Of a stretch of DNA of 57,517 nt, positions 25,147 through 34,134 are shown piece after piece (within the stretch, counting starts at the first letter, position 1; each line of letters opens with the position of its first letter). Both the position numbers and the translations under genes were made by a program. Location: contig JAAWGR010000010.1 of the NCBI GenBank assembly GCA_022795445.1, positions 1 to 57,517 on the forward strand. The letters are read 5' to 3'. The DNA comes from Oscillibacter sp. (GTDB taxonomy: Bacteria; Bacillota; Clostridia; Oscillospirales; Oscillospiraceae). Under the pieces are notes generated by a model that had not been told where the DNA came from, did not search any database, and saw only the letters and a list, made by a program, of their open reading frames with translations.

Positions 25147-25851
25147 TCAGCAATAAAGCTGCGTATAAATCCCAATCCAATGCAGCAGCGCCGCCAAAAG
25201 CACAAACATATGCCAGATGCAGTGGTCGTACTTCTTGCTCCGTGCAAAGGGGATCATCCCCAGGGTGTACACGACCCCGCCCGCCAGAATGAACCACAAG
25301 AGCGTCTGCGCGTGCATATACAGGCTTGGCAGAAACAGCAGTCCGCTCCATCCAATCAGAAAATACAGCGTGAAGTGCAGCGCTCGCCAGCGTCCAGGGC
25401 CGAAAATGCCGATCAAAGCCACGCCTGTCAAAATCACCGCCCATTGGATGCAAAAGAGGGTAATCCCCAAGCGTCCGCCCACGTACAACAGCAGTACCGG
25501 CGCAAACGTACCGCCAATCAACAGGTAGATGGAGGTATAATCAAACCGGCGGCAGACCCGTTTTGCGGTAGAGCCGGTTTTCATCGCATGGTACACACAG
25601 CTCATCAGCATCATGACAACCATGCTGATGCCATAGAAACAGGTTGCCACCATTTCTGCCGGCCCCTTTGACCGCAGGAGCAGCAACGTCAGTCCAGCCG
25701 CCGCGATCAGTACGCCAATCCCGTGGCTGATGGCATTAAAAACTTCCTCGCCCAGCGTCAGGCGGGGCGGTTCATTCCGCGCACGGATCGTCGCCTTTCG
25801 TACTGCCCGCAGCCGCGCCCGCTGCAATTGTTTTGCCGAAGCCGCCTCCAT
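25147..25851 (-). CDS. Hemolysin III/PAQR-family membrane protein
   Basis: This 234-residue membrane protein has seven predicted helices and the metal-site motifs of the HlyIII/PAQR family: S-x3-H in SCVYH, the Asp of FDYTSIYLLIGGTFAP, and H-x3-H in HCIWH near the C-terminus. Bacterial members have been linked to membrane energetics and fluidity homeostasis; haemolytic action is historical. The start at 25851 follows GGAAGGAG, and a longer frame lacks a ribosome site. A basic N-terminal tail of about 40 residues precedes the first helix. It is monocistronic. Confidence 0.88.
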   Translation of the reverse strand: MEAASAKQLQRARLRAVRKATIRARNEPPRLTLGEEVFNAISHGIGVLIAAAGLTLLLLRSKGPAEMVATCFYGISMVVMMLMSCVYHAMKTGSTAKRVCRRFDYTSIYLLIGGTFAPVLLLYVGGRLGITLFCIQWAVILTGVALIGIFGPGRWRALHFTLYFLIGWSGLLFLPSLYMHAQTLLWFILAGGVVYTLGMIPFARSKKYDHCIWHMFVLLAALLHWIGIYTQLYC

Positions 25852-25908
25852 AGCGTCGCTCCTTCCCCAGCGTTCTGCTGTCAATCATTTAATATGGTTT
25901 ACAATATC

Positions 25909-25937
25909 ATATTACACGATTGACGAGTATATTTCAA
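25909..25937 (-). promoter_or_regulatory. Promoter of the HlyIII gene
   Basis: On the reverse strand, TTGAAA (25932-25937) and TAATAT (25909-25914) are spaced by 17 bases. Confidence 0.6.
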
Positions 25938-26004
25938 GTGGTACTTCGGAAAAATACACCGATATTCTGCCCCTAAAACTGTGAGATCATACAAAGCACA
26001 GGCG

Positions 26005-27390
26005 TTATAACGTTTTTTCCCCCTCTTCCAGCGCCGCGACACTCCGCCGAAACTGAACGAAGAACAACGCCGCCGTCGTCGAAACTGCCAGCAAATCCGC
26101 CACCGGCTCTGCCAGGAACACCGCAAACGCTTTATCCTCGAAGAAATTCGGCAAAATATAGATCATGGGGATCAGCAGGATAATTTTCCGCAGAATCGCC
26201 AGAAACAGGGATGATTTTGCATTGCCTGTCGCCATAAACGTCTGCTGGCAAGCCAATTGTACACCGAACAAACAGCTTGCGCCCATGTAAATCCGCAGCG
26301 CCCAGGCGCCATAACTTACCAGCGCTGAGTCGTTGTTGAAAATCTGCACAAAAAATTGCGGGAACGCCTGCACCAGAAGCCAAAGGACAACTGCATAGCT
26401 GACGGAAGCTTTCAGCAGGCAGAGGAACGCATCCTTCACCCGCCGGGCATTCCGTGCGCCAAAATTGTAGCTGATAATCGGCTGCGCCCCCTGGCTCAGC
26501 CCCTGGATGGGCATCATGGCAAATTGCATCATACTTGTGAGTACGGTCATTGCGCCTACCGCGATGTCACCGCCGTATTTCAGCAAGGAGGAGTTGAAGC
26601 AGATAGCAAGCAGGCTCTCCGTAGACTGCATGATAAACGGTGAAAGCCCCAGCGCCAGGCTCGGCAGGAACACCTCGGCACGGAGCCGCAGGTTCTCTCG
26701 CCGCAGCCGCCACTTGGTTTGTCGGCCGGAAAGGAACCGCAACACCCAGATTGCCGATACGGCTTGGGAGATAATCGTCGCTGTCGCCGCGCCCTGCACG
26801 CCAAGACGCAGACCAAAAATGAGGATAGGATCCAGCACGGTGTTAAGGCCCGCTCCAATCAAGACCGTTTTCATTCCCACGGTCGAAAACCCTTGGGCGG
26901 TGATAAATCCATTCATACCAAGGGTCATCTGTACGAAAATTGTGCCCAGCGAGTAAATACGCATATAGCTCATCGCATAGCTGATGGTGTTCTCACTTGC
27001 TCCAAAGGTCAGCAGAAGCGGCTCGGCAAAGAGCTGGAAACATATGGTCAGGATTATGGCCATGATTGCCAACAGCGTAAAGCTGTTGCCCATGATCTGT
27101 TCGGAGCGGTTGATGTTGCCGCGGCCCTCTTCAATCGAAGCGCGGGGCGCTCCGCCCATGGCGGCCAGAGCCGCGAAGGCAGAGATGATCAAAATAACCG
27201 GCAGACACACGCCCACGCCCGTCAAAGCCAGCGCTCCCACGGTATCCACAGGCTTCATGTGGCCGATGTACACCCGGTCCACCAGGTTGTACAGCATATT
27301 GACGATTTGGGATGTAATCGTTGGCAGCGCCAGAGAGAACAGGAGCTTTCCCACGGGCCCGCTGCCTAAATCTACGCCTTTTTGTTTCAT
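26005..27390 (-). CDS. MATE-family multidrug efflux protein
   Basis: This 461-residue inner-membrane antiporter has twelve predicted helices in two six-helix halves. It starts DLGSGPVGKLLFSLALPTIT and contains NLVDRVYIGH, GMNGFITAQGF, PIQGLSQGAQPIISYNFGA and a lysine-poor C-terminal tail. Length and motifs match the DinF/MepA-like branch, which exports cationic drugs with Na+ or H+. Its ATG overlaps the stop of the MarR gene by 4 bases (ATGA), so the regulator and the pump are co-translated. The MarR protein is the probable sensor of the exported compound. Confidence 0.92.
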   Translation of the reverse strand: MKQKGVDLGSGPVGKLLFSLALPTITSQIVNMLYNLVDRVYIGHMKPVDTVGALALTGVGVCLPVILIISAFAALAAMGGAPRASIEEGRGNINRSEQIMGNSFTLLAIMAIILTICFQLFAEPLLLTFGASENTISYAMSYMRIYSLGTIFVQMTLGMNGFITAQGFSTVGMKTVLIGAGLNTVLDPILIFGLRLGVQGAATATIISQAVSAIWVLRFLSGRQTKWRLRRENLRLRAEVFLPSLALGLSPFIMQSTESLLAICFNSSLLKYGGDIAVGAMTVLTSMMQFAMMPIQGLSQGAQPIISYNFGARNARRVKDAFLCLLKASVSYAVVLWLLVQAFPQFFVQIFNNDSALVSYGAWALRIYMGASCLFGVQLACQQTFMATGNAKSSLFLAILRKIILLIPMIYILPNFFEDKAFAVFLAEPVADLLAVSTTAALFFVQFRRSVAALEEGEKTL

Positions 27391-27839
27391 AACAAAGCCT
27401 CTCCTTCCATCATCCGTTCCGTGTTGTCCATCACTTTTGCCAGCAGGGACAGGAAAACGGCGCGTTCACTTTCTGTTAGCCCGTCCAGCAGCCGCAGGCC
27501 GCAGGCGGCTTGGATGGCCTGAACCTCCCGCGCCAGCGGCGCGCCTTTTTCCGTAATGGCAAGGTGCACAACCCGGCGGTCGGCCTGGTCCTGTGTGCGG
27601 CGCAGGATTCCCCACTCCGTCAAAAGCTCCACTGCTTGGGACACTTGGGATTTGGACAATCCCCGCAGTTCTACGACATCCCGGGCAGTATCCTGTCCAG
27701 GATGGTTCGCCAGGAACAGCAGCACATTGATTTCCCGCGCCGACAATCCCGTCCGAGCCATCAGCGGAGCAAACTGCTGGATATAAAACTTTCCAAACTG
27801 CTGGGAAAAATGGGTCAGCTGGGAGATGGTAACTGTCAT
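27387..27839 (-). CDS. MarR-family transcriptional regulator
   Basis: This 150-residue dimeric winged-helix repressor shows LSAREINVLLFLANHPGQ, the recognition region RGLSKSQVSQAVELL and the wing QDQADRRVVHLAITEKG. It heads the operon with the MATE pump. A perfect 7-3-7 palindrome lies between its promoter and its start codon, so it very likely represses its own operon until a ligand binds. The ATG is preceded by AGGAGGCAGGCAA. Confidence 0.92.
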   Translation of the reverse strand: MTVTISQLTHFSQQFGKFYIQQFAPLMARTGLSAREINVLLFLANHPGQDTARDVVELRGLSKSQVSQAVELLTEWGILRRTQDQADRRVVHLAITEKGAPLAREVQAIQAACGLRLLDGLTESERAVFLSLLAKVMDNTERMMEGEALL

Positions 27840-27870
27840 TTGCCTGCCTCCTCTTTGTTTCGGATAAAAC

Positions 27871-27887
27871 AGTTTCTCGCAGAAACT
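27871..27887. promoter_or_regulatory. Probable MarR operator
   Basis: AGTTTCT-CGC-AGAAACT, a perfect inverted repeat, covers the predicted transcription start of the MarR-MATE operon. Confidence 0.7.
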
Positions 27888-27892
27888 TTCTT

Positions 27893-27921
27893 ACTTTATC
27901 ATATTCCAGAAGAGATGTCAA
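27893..27921 (-). promoter_or_regulatory. Promoter of the MarR-MATE operon
   Basis: On the reverse strand, TTGACA (27916-27921) and TAAAGT (27893-27898) are spaced by 17 bases. Confidence 0.75.
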
Positions 27922-27995
27922 GAAACCACCTGAAATCCCACGCGCAGCCTTGGCGGCAGACCTGACAAGTTTTCCAGTAATGTCTAAAAATAAAA

Positions 27996-28023
27996 GGCGG
28001 CCTTCCAATCAATGGAAAGCCGC
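27996..28023 (-). terminator. Terminator of the AraC-DUF2000 operon
   Basis: GCGGCCTTCCA (27997-28007) pairs with TGGAAAGCCGC (28013-28023) with one mismatch. On the reverse strand CTTTTATTTTTA follows. Confidence 0.8.
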
Positions 28024-28042
28024 TCGCTTTTTCCCCTGCTGT

Positions 28043-28465
28043 TCAACGCAGCAATGGCAAGCTGCCGGTCAAACGGTCTATCAGCTTCTTGGGGCCATAA
28101 AGCCCTAACCCCAAATACTGCAAACCATCCTCTGGAACGGCCTGCATTTTCTCCTGGAACTCCATATACGTCCGGCAGCTTTGCGCCAAATCGGAGAAAT
28201 CCACTGCCGTCACCTCAGAAAACTCGGCCTCCCGCAGCCGCTGCCGCAGTGTTTTCAGCCTCTCCGGTTCCCCCTTCAAAACCGGGACCGGAGTCTCGAT
28301 AATGCCCAAATGAGCCTCTCCTGTACCATCGGCCACATCCACGCCCACCGCCTCTGGATGCCGCTGCCCAATGGTGATGCCCAAAATTGCGGCGGTATTG
28401 GCAGCCAGCCCTAGAGGGAGCCCGCCGTCGACGATTAACACACATTTATCCTTTCGATGTTCCAT
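28043..28465 (-). CDS. DUF2000 domain protein
   Basis: This 140-residue cytoplasmic protein is of the DUF2000 family, which has a peptidyl-tRNA-hydrolase-2-like fold. It has KCVLIVDGGLPLGLAANTAA, then LGITIGQRHPEAVG and VTAVDFSDLAQSCRTYMEFQ. Members are small, often next to AraC or LysR regulators, and have no proven activity. AGGAGG precedes the ATG at 28465, which lies inside the 3' end of the AraC gene (20-base overlap), so the two genes are translated together. Confidence 0.8.
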   Translation of the reverse strand: MEHRKDKCVLIVDGGLPLGLAANTAAILGITIGQRHPEAVGVDVADGTGEAHLGIIETPVPVLKGEPERLKTLRQRLREAEFSEVTAVDFSDLAQSCRTYMEFQEKMQAVPEDGLQYLGLGLYGPKKLIDRLTGSLPLLR

Positions 28466-29288
28466 AGGATTCCTCCTCTTTTTCTGTTTCATTGACAGAC
28501 GGCACAAAAATATTCCGGTATGCGCCGGGCGAAAGTCCGATAAAGCGGGTAAAATACCGGGTAAAATGGCTTTGGTCGAAGAATCCTGCCCGCAGCGCAG
28601 CCTCAGCAGGCGTTACGCCAGATTCCAGCAGCTTTTTTGCCTCACTGACGCGGAGCGCCTCTAAATACCGGTACGGCGTCACGCCCTTGGCCCGGGTAAA
28701 TGCCCGCAGCAGCGCGGAACTGCTCAACCCCACCTGCCGTCCAAGTTCTTCCATCTGGATATGCTCGGTAACGTGGCAAGCCAAATAAGCGCAGACAGCG
28801 TTCACCTCCCCCCGGCAGTCCACAGGCACAGCGGCCCGCGTTTTCAGGAGGCCCGACAGCAGCGCCAGCAAAGCATCGTCTTTTTCCGCCGCCCCAGCCC
28901 GCTGGAAAATCAGGCGGTGCAAACTCCGCAGCTGTTCCGCCGCCTCCGTGTCCTGGACGACGGTTTCCGGGAATACTGGGAGCGGTCCCCGTTTGCCTCC
29001 TGTCCGCTCCGATAAATTCAGTAGCGCTTCTATTGGCAGGTTGACGCTCCGGTAACAGAGCGCACCGCTGCTCTGGGTACAGGTGTGGCTGTCGCCGGGG
29101 TTAAACGCCAGTACATCTCCTGGCTTTAAGAAGTATTCCTCTTTTTTACAGACCAGGCGGCGCGTCCCCTCCTCGATCAGCCCCAACACATAATAGGGAT
29201 GAAAGTGGACAGGAAAGGGCTGCAAATAACCTTGGAAAAAGTAGGCTTCCACCTGCAAATCCGCGTCATAGACCGCTGTTTTCTCCAA
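28446..29288 (-). CDS. AraC-family transcriptional regulator
   Basis: This 280-residue regulator has an N-terminal cupin-like sensor (QPFPVHFHPYYVLGLIEEGT, FLKPGDVLAFNPGDSH) and a C-terminal pair of helix-turn-helix motifs (MEELGRQVGLSSSALLRAF; ALRAGFFDQSHFTRYFTRF). The start is taken as TTG at 29288 after AGGAGGCGGTTTT. The in-frame region upstream of it contains the promoter -10 (TATACT, near 29320) and a small AGACAG-G-CTGTCT inverted repeat that may be an operator. It controls, at least, the overlapping DUF2000 gene. The ligand is unknown. Confidence 0.87.
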   Translation of the reverse strand: MEKTAVYDADLQVEAYFFQGYLQPFPVHFHPYYVLGLIEEGTRRLVCKKEEYFLKPGDVLAFNPGDSHTCTQSSGALCYRSVNLPIEALLNLSERTGGKRGPLPVFPETVVQDTEAAEQLRSLHRLIFQRAGAAEKDDALLALLSGLLKTRAAVPVDCRGEVNAVCAYLACHVTEHIQMEELGRQVGLSSSALLRAFTRAKGVTPYRYLEALRVSEAKKLLESGVTPAEAALRAGFFDQSHFTRYFTRFIGLSPGAYRNIFVPSVNETEKEEESYGTSKG

Positions 29289-29404
29289 AAAACCGCCTCC
29301 TTTGCGTCTGTGGCTTATAGTATACACCACAACAGACAGGCTGTCTTGCACAATATCAGCGTTTCAATTCTCCAGGCTGTCGGACAGGGTTGGGCATAAA
29401 CGGA

Positions 29405-29442
29405 AAGCCAGCCGGTTCCAAAGAAAGGAACCGGCTGGCTTT
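29405..29442. terminator. Terminator of the nik-lar operon
   Basis: GCCAGCCGGTTCC (29407-29419) and GGAACCGGCTGGC (29427-29439) form a perfect 13-bp stem flanked by A and T runs. It closes the reverse-strand operon after larC. Confidence 0.85.
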
Positions 29443-29461
29443 TTTCATACAAACCGGACGT

Positions 29462-30736
29462 TCAAGGGCATTCTCCACCCAGATCGATGCCTTCGACCCA
29501 AGCGGCGGCCTCCGAAAGGCTGATCTTCTGCTCCCGGGCAATCCGGGCAAGGTCTTCGTATTCGTACTTCCGCCGCTGGACGCCCCAGCCCTCGGAATCT
29601 TTACGGCGCACAGGGCCGTAAGGCGTTTCCAGCGTGGTCAGCGTCCGGCGAAGCGTGTGCCGTGCAAGATGTGCCTCCCGGATGCCCAAGGTGGTGGTAT
29701 GCCGGAACAGCAGGGACAACATCGCCTCCCGGTCCGCTTCCTTGCAAATCACCCGCAGCAGCGTCCCGGAGCGGCTTTTCTTCATCCCGACCGGCGTCGT
29801 GTAAACATCCAGCGCGCCGCCGTCGAAAAGCTGCTCCATGGCAAACCCCAGCTGTTCCGCCGTCATGTCGTCCAGATTGCACGACAGCACCAGCACGGAA
29901 CCAGAAGCCTCCGCCGTCTCGCCCAGCAGGGCGCGGACGCAGTTGGCCGCCTCAAAATCCTTCTTCCCCATGCCGTAGCCGATGGACTGGATTTTCATAA
30001 CCGGCATTGCGCCGAACCGGGCCGCGAAGTGCTTCAGCAGCGCTGCGCCCGTGGGGGTGCATAGCTCCCCCTGTACGCTGCCGCCGTATACCGGCACATC
30101 CCGGAGAATATGGGCCGTTGCCGGAGCGGGCACCGGAAGGATACCATGGGCACAGCGCACCTGCCCGCAGCCGACGTGGATGGGGGAGACGACGATTTCA
30201 TCCGGCGCAAGGCGGTCCAGCAGCAGGCATACGGCGGTAATGTCCGCCACTGCGTCCAACGTGCCGACCTCATGGAAGTGGATCTCCGTCACCGGAACGC
30301 CGTGGGCATGGCTCTCCGCTTCAGCAATCAGGTTATACACTGCCAAGACATCCTCCTGCACGTCTTTTGGAAGACGCAAGTGGTCCCGAACGATGTGCGC
30401 AATATCATGAAGGCCGCTGTGGTGGTGGGTATGGTCATGGTGTTCCTGTCCATGTTCATGCTCGTGATGATGAGGATGAACATCCTGTGCGTGGCCGTGG
30501 AAATGTTCATGGGGATGGTCGTGACTCCCCTCCTCCTCGCCGTGGACTGTGACGGAAAAACGCGTCCCGGTAATGCCGCATTTGACCGACGCCTCCTTCG
30601 CGATCGCGACACCGGGCAGGCCCAAGCCGTTCAACTCCCGGATAAAGCCGTCGGGGTCCGGCAGCAGCTCCAGCAGCGCAGCGGCAAGCATATCCCCGGC
30701 CGCTCCCATGCCGCAGTCCAAATATAATATTTTCAT
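29462..30736 (-). CDS. larC: LarC, nickel insertase for the nickel-pincer nucleotide
   Basis: This 424-residue enzyme carries out the CTP-dependent nickel insertion that completes the nickel-pincer nucleotide cofactor. It starts MKILYLDCGMGAAGDM, the conserved LarC opening. A His-rich, mobile nickel-binding loop lies at 72-110 (22 His). HFHEVGTLDAVADI lies near 155 and the later NLDDMTAEQLGFAMEQLF near 285. In Lactobacillus the protein is split into LarC1 and LarC2 joined by programmed frameshifting; here it is one continuous frame. The start is 4 bases after the larB stop. It is the last gene of the nik-lar operon. Confidence 0.93.
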   Translation of the reverse strand: MKILYLDCGMGAAGDMLAAALLELLPDPDGFIRELNGLGLPGVAIAKEASVKCGITGTRFSVTVHGEEEGSHDHPHEHFHGHAQDVHPHHHEHEHGQEHHDHTHHHSGLHDIAHIVRDHLRLPKDVQEDVLAVYNLIAEAESHAHGVPVTEIHFHEVGTLDAVADITAVCLLLDRLAPDEIVVSPIHVGCGQVRCAHGILPVPAPATAHILRDVPVYGGSVQGELCTPTGAALLKHFAARFGAMPVMKIQSIGYGMGKKDFEAANCVRALLGETAEASGSVLVLSCNLDDMTAEQLGFAMEQLFDGGALDVYTTPVGMKKSRSGTLLRVICKEADREAMLSLLFRHTTTLGIREAHLARHTLRRTLTTLETPYGPVRRKDSEGWGVQRRKYEYEDLARIAREQKISLSEAAAWVEGIDLGGECP

Positions 30737-30740
30737 GGCC

Positions 30741-31502
30741 CTATGCCTCCCTTTTTACATCCATATGATTGATCATGCTGGCCAGATACCCCGCGCCAAA
30801 TCCATTGTCGATGTTTACCACCGAGACGCCGCTGGCACAGGAGTTCAGCATGGACAGCAGCGCCGACAGCCCATGGAAGGACGCGCCGTAACCCACGCTG
30901 GTAGGCACTGCGATGACCGGGCAGTCCGCAAGGCCCCCGATGACGCTGGCAAGCGCACCCTCCATGCCAGCGATGGCAATGATCACGCTGGCGCCCATGA
31001 TGTCGTCCAGGTGCGCCAGCGTCCGGTGCAGCCCTGCGACGCCGACGTCGTACAGCCGTGCAACCTCATTGCCCAGGACCTGGGCCGTCCGAGCGGCTTC
31101 CTCCGCGACGGGGATATCGCTGGTGCCTCCGGTGGCAACAACGATCCTGCCGATGCCGTCCGGCTCTGGCAGCTGGCCAATGATGCCGGTTTTAGACTCC
31201 GGGTGGTAGTCCAGCGGATGGACTTCGCCTACAATGGCCGCGGCCTCCGGCGACATGCGGGTGACAAGAATGCTCCCTTCCCCATTCTTCCGCATGGCTG
31301 CTATGATGCCTACAATTTGCTCCGGCGTTTTTCCGGCCCCATAGATCACCTCCGCTGCACCCTGGCGAATTTTTCGGTGCAAATCCACCTTGGCATAGCC
31401 GATATCCTCAAAAGGAGCCGCTTTCAGCTTGAGGAGGGCGTCCTCCACCGGTAATTCCCCTTCCCGCACGGCCTCCAAAACTCGTTTGATTTCGTGATTC
31501 AT
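30741..31502 (-). CDS. larB: LarB, pyridinium carboxylase/hydrolase
   Basis: This 253-residue PurE-like enzyme carboxylates and hydrolyses nicotinic acid adenine dinucleotide to pyridinium-3,5-biscarboxylic acid mononucleotide, the first step of nickel-pincer synthesis. It shows GKTPEQIVGI near 67-76, IVVATGGTSDIPVAEEAA near 121-138, IAGMEGALASVIGGL near 176-190 and the PurE-like VPTSVGYGASF. The ATG overlaps the larE stop by 4 bases (ATGA). The order larE-larB-larC gives all three biosynthetic enzymes from one mRNA. Confidence 0.93.
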   Translation of the reverse strand: MNHEIKRVLEAVREGELPVEDALLKLKAAPFEDIGYAKVDLHRKIRQGAAEVIYGAGKTPEQIVGIIAAMRKNGEGSILVTRMSPEAAAIVGEVHPLDYHPESKTGIIGQLPEPDGIGRIVVATGGTSDIPVAEEAARTAQVLGNEVARLYDVGVAGLHRTLAHLDDIMGASVIIAIAGMEGALASVIGGLADCPVIAVPTSVGYGASFHGLSALLSMLNSCASGVSVVNIDNGFGAGYLASMINHMDVKREA

Positions 31503-32245
31503 CCTCGCGCCTCCAAATCCAGCAGCACACCGCTGTGGGTTTTTCGTAAAGTATTGAGGATCTCCCGCCGCTTCTCCAACACTTGGGGAAGCTGTGCCTC
31601 CGGAACCTGTATCCGTGCGCAGCCGTCCAGCAGACGGACACGGAAATCCGTCAGGCCCAGGGAAAACAGGTAATCTTCCGCCGCCTCGGTTTTTTGCAGC
31701 TTTTCCGCCGTGATGGCTTCCCCGGCAGGAATCCGGGTCGCAAGGCATGCATAAGCAGGCTTGTCCCAGGTAAAAAGGCCCGCCTCTTTGGAAAGGCGGC
31801 GGATTTCATCTTTGGCCAGTCCGCACTCCTGCAGGGGAGACCGCACCGTCAATTCTTGCAGCGCCCGCATACCGGGCCGGTCTCCCGCGTCGTCAGAAGC
31901 ATTCGTGCCATCCAGCACAAGCGCATATCCGTCTGCCGCCGCCGTTTTGGCGATGGTCTCAAATATCGCCCGTTTGCAGTGGTAGCACCGGTCTGGCGGG
32001 TTCGCTGCAACCTGCGGCACAGACAGCACATCCACTTCCAGGACCCGCATGGTTGCGCCCAGCAGCACCGTAAGCCGCTCCGCGTCCGCCCGTTCGAACT
32101 GCGGCTGAAAGGCTGACTGTACATAATAAGCCTGCACCTCCGCTCCACACTGCCGGGCAAAGTACAGCAGATACGCCGAATCCACGCCGCCGGAGAATGC
32201 CAGAGCCGCCTTGGGATTCTTTTGGAAAAACTCGTTCAGCGTCAT
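31499..32245 (-). CDS. larE: LarE, ATP-dependent sulfur transferase
   Basis: This 248-residue PP-loop enzyme adenylylates the pyridinium carboxylates and replaces them with thiocarboxylates in nickel-pincer synthesis. The PP-loop is SGGVDS (18-23); C86 and C89 lie in DRCYHCK, and C166 in AYACLATR is the probable sulfur-carrying Cys by position. Whether this version donates its own Cys sulfur or holds an iron-sulfur cluster cannot be settled by eye. GGGGG precedes the ATG. It follows the ABC permease gene by 16 bases in the same operon. Confidence 0.93.
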   Translation of the reverse strand: MTLNEFFQKNPKAALAFSGGVDSAYLLYFARQCGAEVQAYYVQSAFQPQFERADAERLTVLLGATMRVLEVDVLSVPQVAANPPDRCYHCKRAIFETIAKTAAADGYALVLDGTNASDDAGDRPGMRALQELTVRSPLQECGLAKDEIRRLSKEAGLFTWDKPAYACLATRIPAGEAITAEKLQKTEAAEDYLFSLGLTDFRVRLLDGCARIQVPEAQLPQVLEKRREILNTLRKTHSGVLLDLEARG

Positions 32246-32261
32246 GAAAAAAGCCCCCTTT

Positions 32262-33137
32262 CTATAAATTACTCTGCCCCCGGTTCATCCGGCGGCGCAG
32301 ACTGCTGCCGATACTGGTCACACACATAAGCGCCGCCGCCAGAAACCCGCCGGGAATCAAAATCATCCACCACGCGCCGCTTAACAGCCCTTTCTCCGCC
32401 AGGGAAAGCATACTCCCCCAAGAAATCACTTCCAGCGGAAGCCCCAAGCCCAGAAAGCTCAAAGTCGATTCCGCCAGGATGGCCCCCCGCAGGTTCATGA
32501 CCACCATAAACAGGATCGATGGCAGGAAATTCGGCGCAAGATGCCGCTGGAGGACATGGAAAAATCCGCCGCCCATACACTGCGCTGCCGCCACGTACCC
32601 GCTTCCCCGTAGCTGAAGGACCTCTGTGCGGACAACCTTGGCGACACTGGCCCAGCTGGTCGCGCCGATTACCAGGGAGATGCTGAAGACGTCCGGTTTC
32701 CCCAGGGCCCCTTGCAAAAGCAAGATCAACAGCAGGCTGGGGATGCTGAGGAGAATTTCGGTCAAACGCATAAGGAGACCATCCAGCCAGTGGGGCGCAA
32801 GGCCGCTGACCGTGCCAAACACGACGCCCACAACGGTTGAAACGGCCGCCGCGGCAAAGCCGACGAACAAGGAGACCCTTCCGCCATACCAGATCATGGA
32901 AAAGATATCCCGGCCCATGGCGTCCGTGCCAAACCAAAATTCTCCGCATGGCGGAAGGCTGGTATGGGCGAGGTCCATATAGGCAGGGTCTTTGGGCAGG
33001 AACGGGCAGAGGCAGCCCAGCAGTAAAACCGCCAGCACAATCCAGGATATCCATGGAATTTCGGGCGGAAGCTGTTTTGACGGCGCTGCCGCCGCTTCTG
33101 CCGGACGGGGGCCAACGAGGGTGAACCGTTCATCCAA
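32262..33137 (-). CDS. Nickel/peptide ABC transporter permease (NikC/DppC type)
   Basis: This 291-residue permease has a first helix near 32-50, the family motif FWFGTDAMGRDIFSMIWYGG, and the EAA loop SWASVAKVVRTEVLQLRGSG. The start is taken as TTG at 33137, overlapping the preceding stop (TTGGATGA) and following GGAGGTGG; an ATG at 33182 would overlap the upstream gene by 53 bases. It forms the channel with the NikB-type protein. Placement before larE points to nickel as substrate, which is inference. Confidence 0.85.
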   Translation of the reverse strand: MDERFTLVGPRPAEAAAAPSKQLPPEIPWISWIVLAVLLLGCLCPFLPKDPAYMDLAHTSLPPCGEFWFGTDAMGRDIFSMIWYGGRVSLFVGFAAAAVSTVVGVVFGTVSGLAPHWLDGLLMRLTEILLSIPSLLLILLLQGALGKPDVFSISLVIGATSWASVAKVVRTEVLQLRGSGYVAAAQCMGGGFFHVLQRHLAPNFLPSILFMVVMNLRGAILAESTLSFLGLGLPLEVISWGSMLSLAEKGLLSGAWWMILIPGGFLAAALMCVTSIGSSLRRRMNRGQSNL

Positions 33138-34134
33138 GATGCTCCACCTCCGTTCCGCCGCCGGACTGTACCCTAGGATCAATGCGTTCGTTGACCGCCT
33201 GGGCCAGCATGCTGCAAAGCATCACCGCCGCTCCTGAGAGCAGGCACAGCGCCATTAGCAGGTGATAATCCTGGTAACGGGCGCTTTCGTAGGACAAGGC
33301 GCCCAGGCCCGGGTAAGAAAATACCGTCTCCACAACGTAAGTGCCGCCCAAGATGTGGGGCACGGCAATCGCCATCATACTCAAGTAAGACGGCATCATA
33401 TTCCGCAGGCAATGGCGCAGGAGTACCTGCCGCTTGCCAAGACCCTTGACCTTTGCCAATAAAACATAGTTCGCCCGTATTTCCTCCATCAATTTGTTGC
33501 GGATCATATAAGCATAATACCACAAATGGCTCAAAACCACAACCGCCAGCGGCAGCAGCAAATGCGTAATCCGGCTGCTCCAATCGTGGGCTTTTCCAGC
33601 GGCGTACGCACCGCTGCTGGGCAGGACGTGCAGCCAAACGGAGAAGATCAAGATCAACACCAGGGACAGCCAGAATTCCGGGATGCAGCTGGAAAGAGAA
33701 CCCACTTTGCAGAGCAGCCGGTCAAGAGGCCTATCCTCAAACCGGGCGCACAGGATTCCCAACGCCGGGGACAGGGTGAAAATCAAAAGAAATCCCGTCC
33801 CGCCCAACAGCAGGGTATTGCCCAGGCGCATTCCAATGACATCCAGCACGTTCATTTTGTACTTGTAGGACATGCCGAAATCCCCCCGCAGGGCGTTGGA
33901 CAGCCAACGGAAGTATTGTGTGTGCAGCGGGTCGTGCAGCCCTAAACGTTCCTCCGCTTGGGCACGTTCGGCGGGCGTCAGCTTCTCCGACCGCTCGCCG
34001 TAGTAGGAAACCAATGGGTCGCCTGGCGCCAAGCGGGCCGCATAGAAAACGACCAGCGACAATATAAATACGCTGAGGAGAAAAAATAGTAATTTTTTTA
34101 GATAGTAGATACACAGATTCGCGTGCATCAGCAA
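33130..34134 (-). CDS. Nickel/peptide ABC transporter permease (NikB/DppB type)
   Basis: This 334-residue membrane protein begins with a hydrophobic helix (FLLSVFILSLVVFYAARL) and contains RLGLHDPLHTQYFRWL, typical of the DppB group. The EAA loop reads YVLLAKVKGLGKRQVLLRHC, then GGTYVVETVFSYPGLGALSY. It overlaps the ATPase gene upstream by 7 bases and the NikC-type gene downstream, so five transporter genes are tightly coupled. It would form a heterodimeric channel with the NikC-type subunit. Confidence 0.88.
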   Translation of the reverse strand: MLMHANLCIYYLKKLLFFLLSVFILSLVVFYAARLAPGDPLVSYYGERSEKLTPAERAQAEERLGLHDPLHTQYFRWLSNALRGDFGMSYKYKMNVLDVIGMRLGNTLLLGGTGFLLIFTLSPALGILCARFEDRPLDRLLCKVGSLSSCIPEFWLSLVLILIFSVWLHVLPSSGAYAAGKAHDWSSRITHLLLPLAVVVLSHLWYYAYMIRNKLMEEIRANYVLLAKVKGLGKRQVLLRHCLRNMMPSYLSMMAIAVPHILGGTYVVETVFSYPGLGALSYESARYQDYHLLMALCLLSGAAVMLCSMLAQAVNERIDPRVQSGGGTEVEHLG

